A DNA stretch of 6,911 nucleotides, taken from NCBI GenBank assembly GCA_021790495.1, contig JAJYGZ010000223.1, positions 1-6,911 on the forward strand, written 5' to 3'. The DNA is from Actinomycetes bacterium. Lineage in GTDB: Bacteria > Actinomycetota > Acidimicrobiia > Acidimicrobiales > Acidimicrobiaceae. Positions within the stretch are counted from its first letter, which is position 1. Every line of letters starts with the position of its first letter. The translations under genes were made by a program, and so were the position numbers. The notes under the pieces are model-generated. The model saw nothing but the letters and a program-made list of their open reading frames with translations, had not been told where the DNA came from and searched no databases. Below are positions 6,041-6,911 of this stretch, piece after piece.

Positions 6041-6046
6041 TATATT
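6041..6046 (+). promoter_or_regulatory. Candidate -10 element of the groESL promoter
   Basis: TATATT (or the overlapping TACTAT at 6038-6043) lies 9 bases after CIRCE and about 40 bases before groES, the expected place for a promoter blocked by HrcA. The hexamer 17 bases upstream (GTAGAG) is a poor -35, so the assignment is tentative. Confidence 0.4.
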
Positions 6047-6066
6047 GGAAGCTAACTCAATCACAG

Positions 6067-6073
6067 AAGGAGG
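6067..6073 (+). promoter_or_regulatory. Ribosome binding site of groES
   Basis: AAGGAGG is a full consensus Shine-Dalgarno core 12 bases before ATG 6086, slightly farther than ideal. A second purine run, GGGAG (6078-6082), is closer. This fits a highly expressed chaperonin gene. Confidence 0.6.
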
Positions 6074-6085
6074 CTTTGGGAGAAC

Positions 6086-6379
6086 ATGAAGCTACATCCC
6101 CTAGATGATCGCATTGTTGTACGTCCAGCTCAGTCCGAGGAACGGACTGCATCTGGTCTGGTAATTCCTGACACGGCCAAAGAGAAGCCGCAGCAGGGAG
6201 AAGTCCTCGCGGTGGGACCGGGACGGCGTGCGGAAGCGACCGGCGAAGTCATCAAGCTTGACATAGCCGTCGGCGATACCGTCGTATTCTCCAAGTTTGG
6301 CGGCACTGAGATTACCGTTGAGGGCGAGGATCTACTGATCCTGTCTTCCAGGGACGTTTTAGCGAAGGTTGCCAAGTAG
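6086..6379 (+). CDS. groES: Co-chaperonin GroES (Hsp10)
   Basis: Cytoplasmic heptameric lid that caps GroEL and encloses folding substrates. It is 97 residues, exactly the family size. Visible features are the N-terminal strand [12 protein letters not shown] (3-14), the mobile loop about 18-34 with the GroEL-binding tripeptide LVI (25-27), GEVLAVGPG (38-46), the roof hairpin region (46-58) and the C-terminal [29 protein letters not shown] 6086 is supported by the purine-rich leader. Expression should be heat-inducible through the CIRCE site upstream. The stop TAG (6377-6379) directly abuts the groEL ATG, so the two are one operon. Confidence 0.98.
   Translation: MKLHPLDDRIVVRPAQSEERTASGLVIPDTAKEKPQQGEVLAVGPGRRAEATGEVIKLDIAVGDTVVFSKFGGTEITVEGEDLLILSSRDVLAKVAK

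Positions 6380-6911
<532 letters not shown>

Overview
This is a housekeeping stretch of a bacterial chromosome, read entirely on the + strand: alr (5' end missing) - family 4 uracil-DNA glycosylase - tsaE - tsaB - MATE transporter - rimI - tsaD - groES - groEL (3' end missing). The order alr ... tsaE-tsaB-rimI-tsaD-groES-groEL is the arrangement known from Actinobacteria such as Mycobacterium and Streptomyces. The moderate-to-high GC, the frequent GTG/TTG starts and the CIRCE operator before groES agree with this. The glycosylase and MATE genes lodged in the cluster suggest a lineage outside the well-studied mycobacteria/streptomycetes, perhaps a deep-branching group such as Acidimicrobiia. 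That placement is inference.

Region by region. 1-2032 is a tightly packed block (alr, udg, tsaE) with overlapping genes. tsaB follows after 36 bases and has a strong Shine-Dalgarno sequence in front of a TTG start. A 41-base gap holding a perfect 16-base palindrome separates tsaB from the MATE-family (DinF-type) transporter at 2815-4158. A 133-base AT-richer gap with two interleaved inverted repeats precedes rimI. A 63-base gap precedes tsaD. A 132-base regulatory gap with a perfect CIRCE operator precedes groES-groEL, which abut directly (stop codon then ATG).

How the genes fit together. TsaB, TsaD and TsaE are the three partners that, with TsaC made elsewhere, install threonylcarbamoyl-adenosine (t6A) at position 37 of ANN-decoding tRNAs. 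RimI acetylates protein N-termini and is habitually encoded with them. Alr supplies D-alanine for peptidoglycan. The glycosylase removes uracil from DNA. GroES/GroEL fold proteins under HrcA/CIRCE heat-shock control. The MATE exporter is the member with no obvious functional link.

I found no mobile element, CRISPR array, tRNA/rRNA, phage gene or convincing novel multi-gene system. The points worth a second look are the MATE and UDG insertions into an otherwise conserved cluster, and several small nucleic-acid structures: the palindrome before the MATE gene, a possible pseudoknot before rimI, a long imperfect hairpin inside tsaB and a GC hairpin at the end of rimI. RimI also has an unusual tail and acetyl-CoA motif. 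No stretch over 300 bases lacks a gene.
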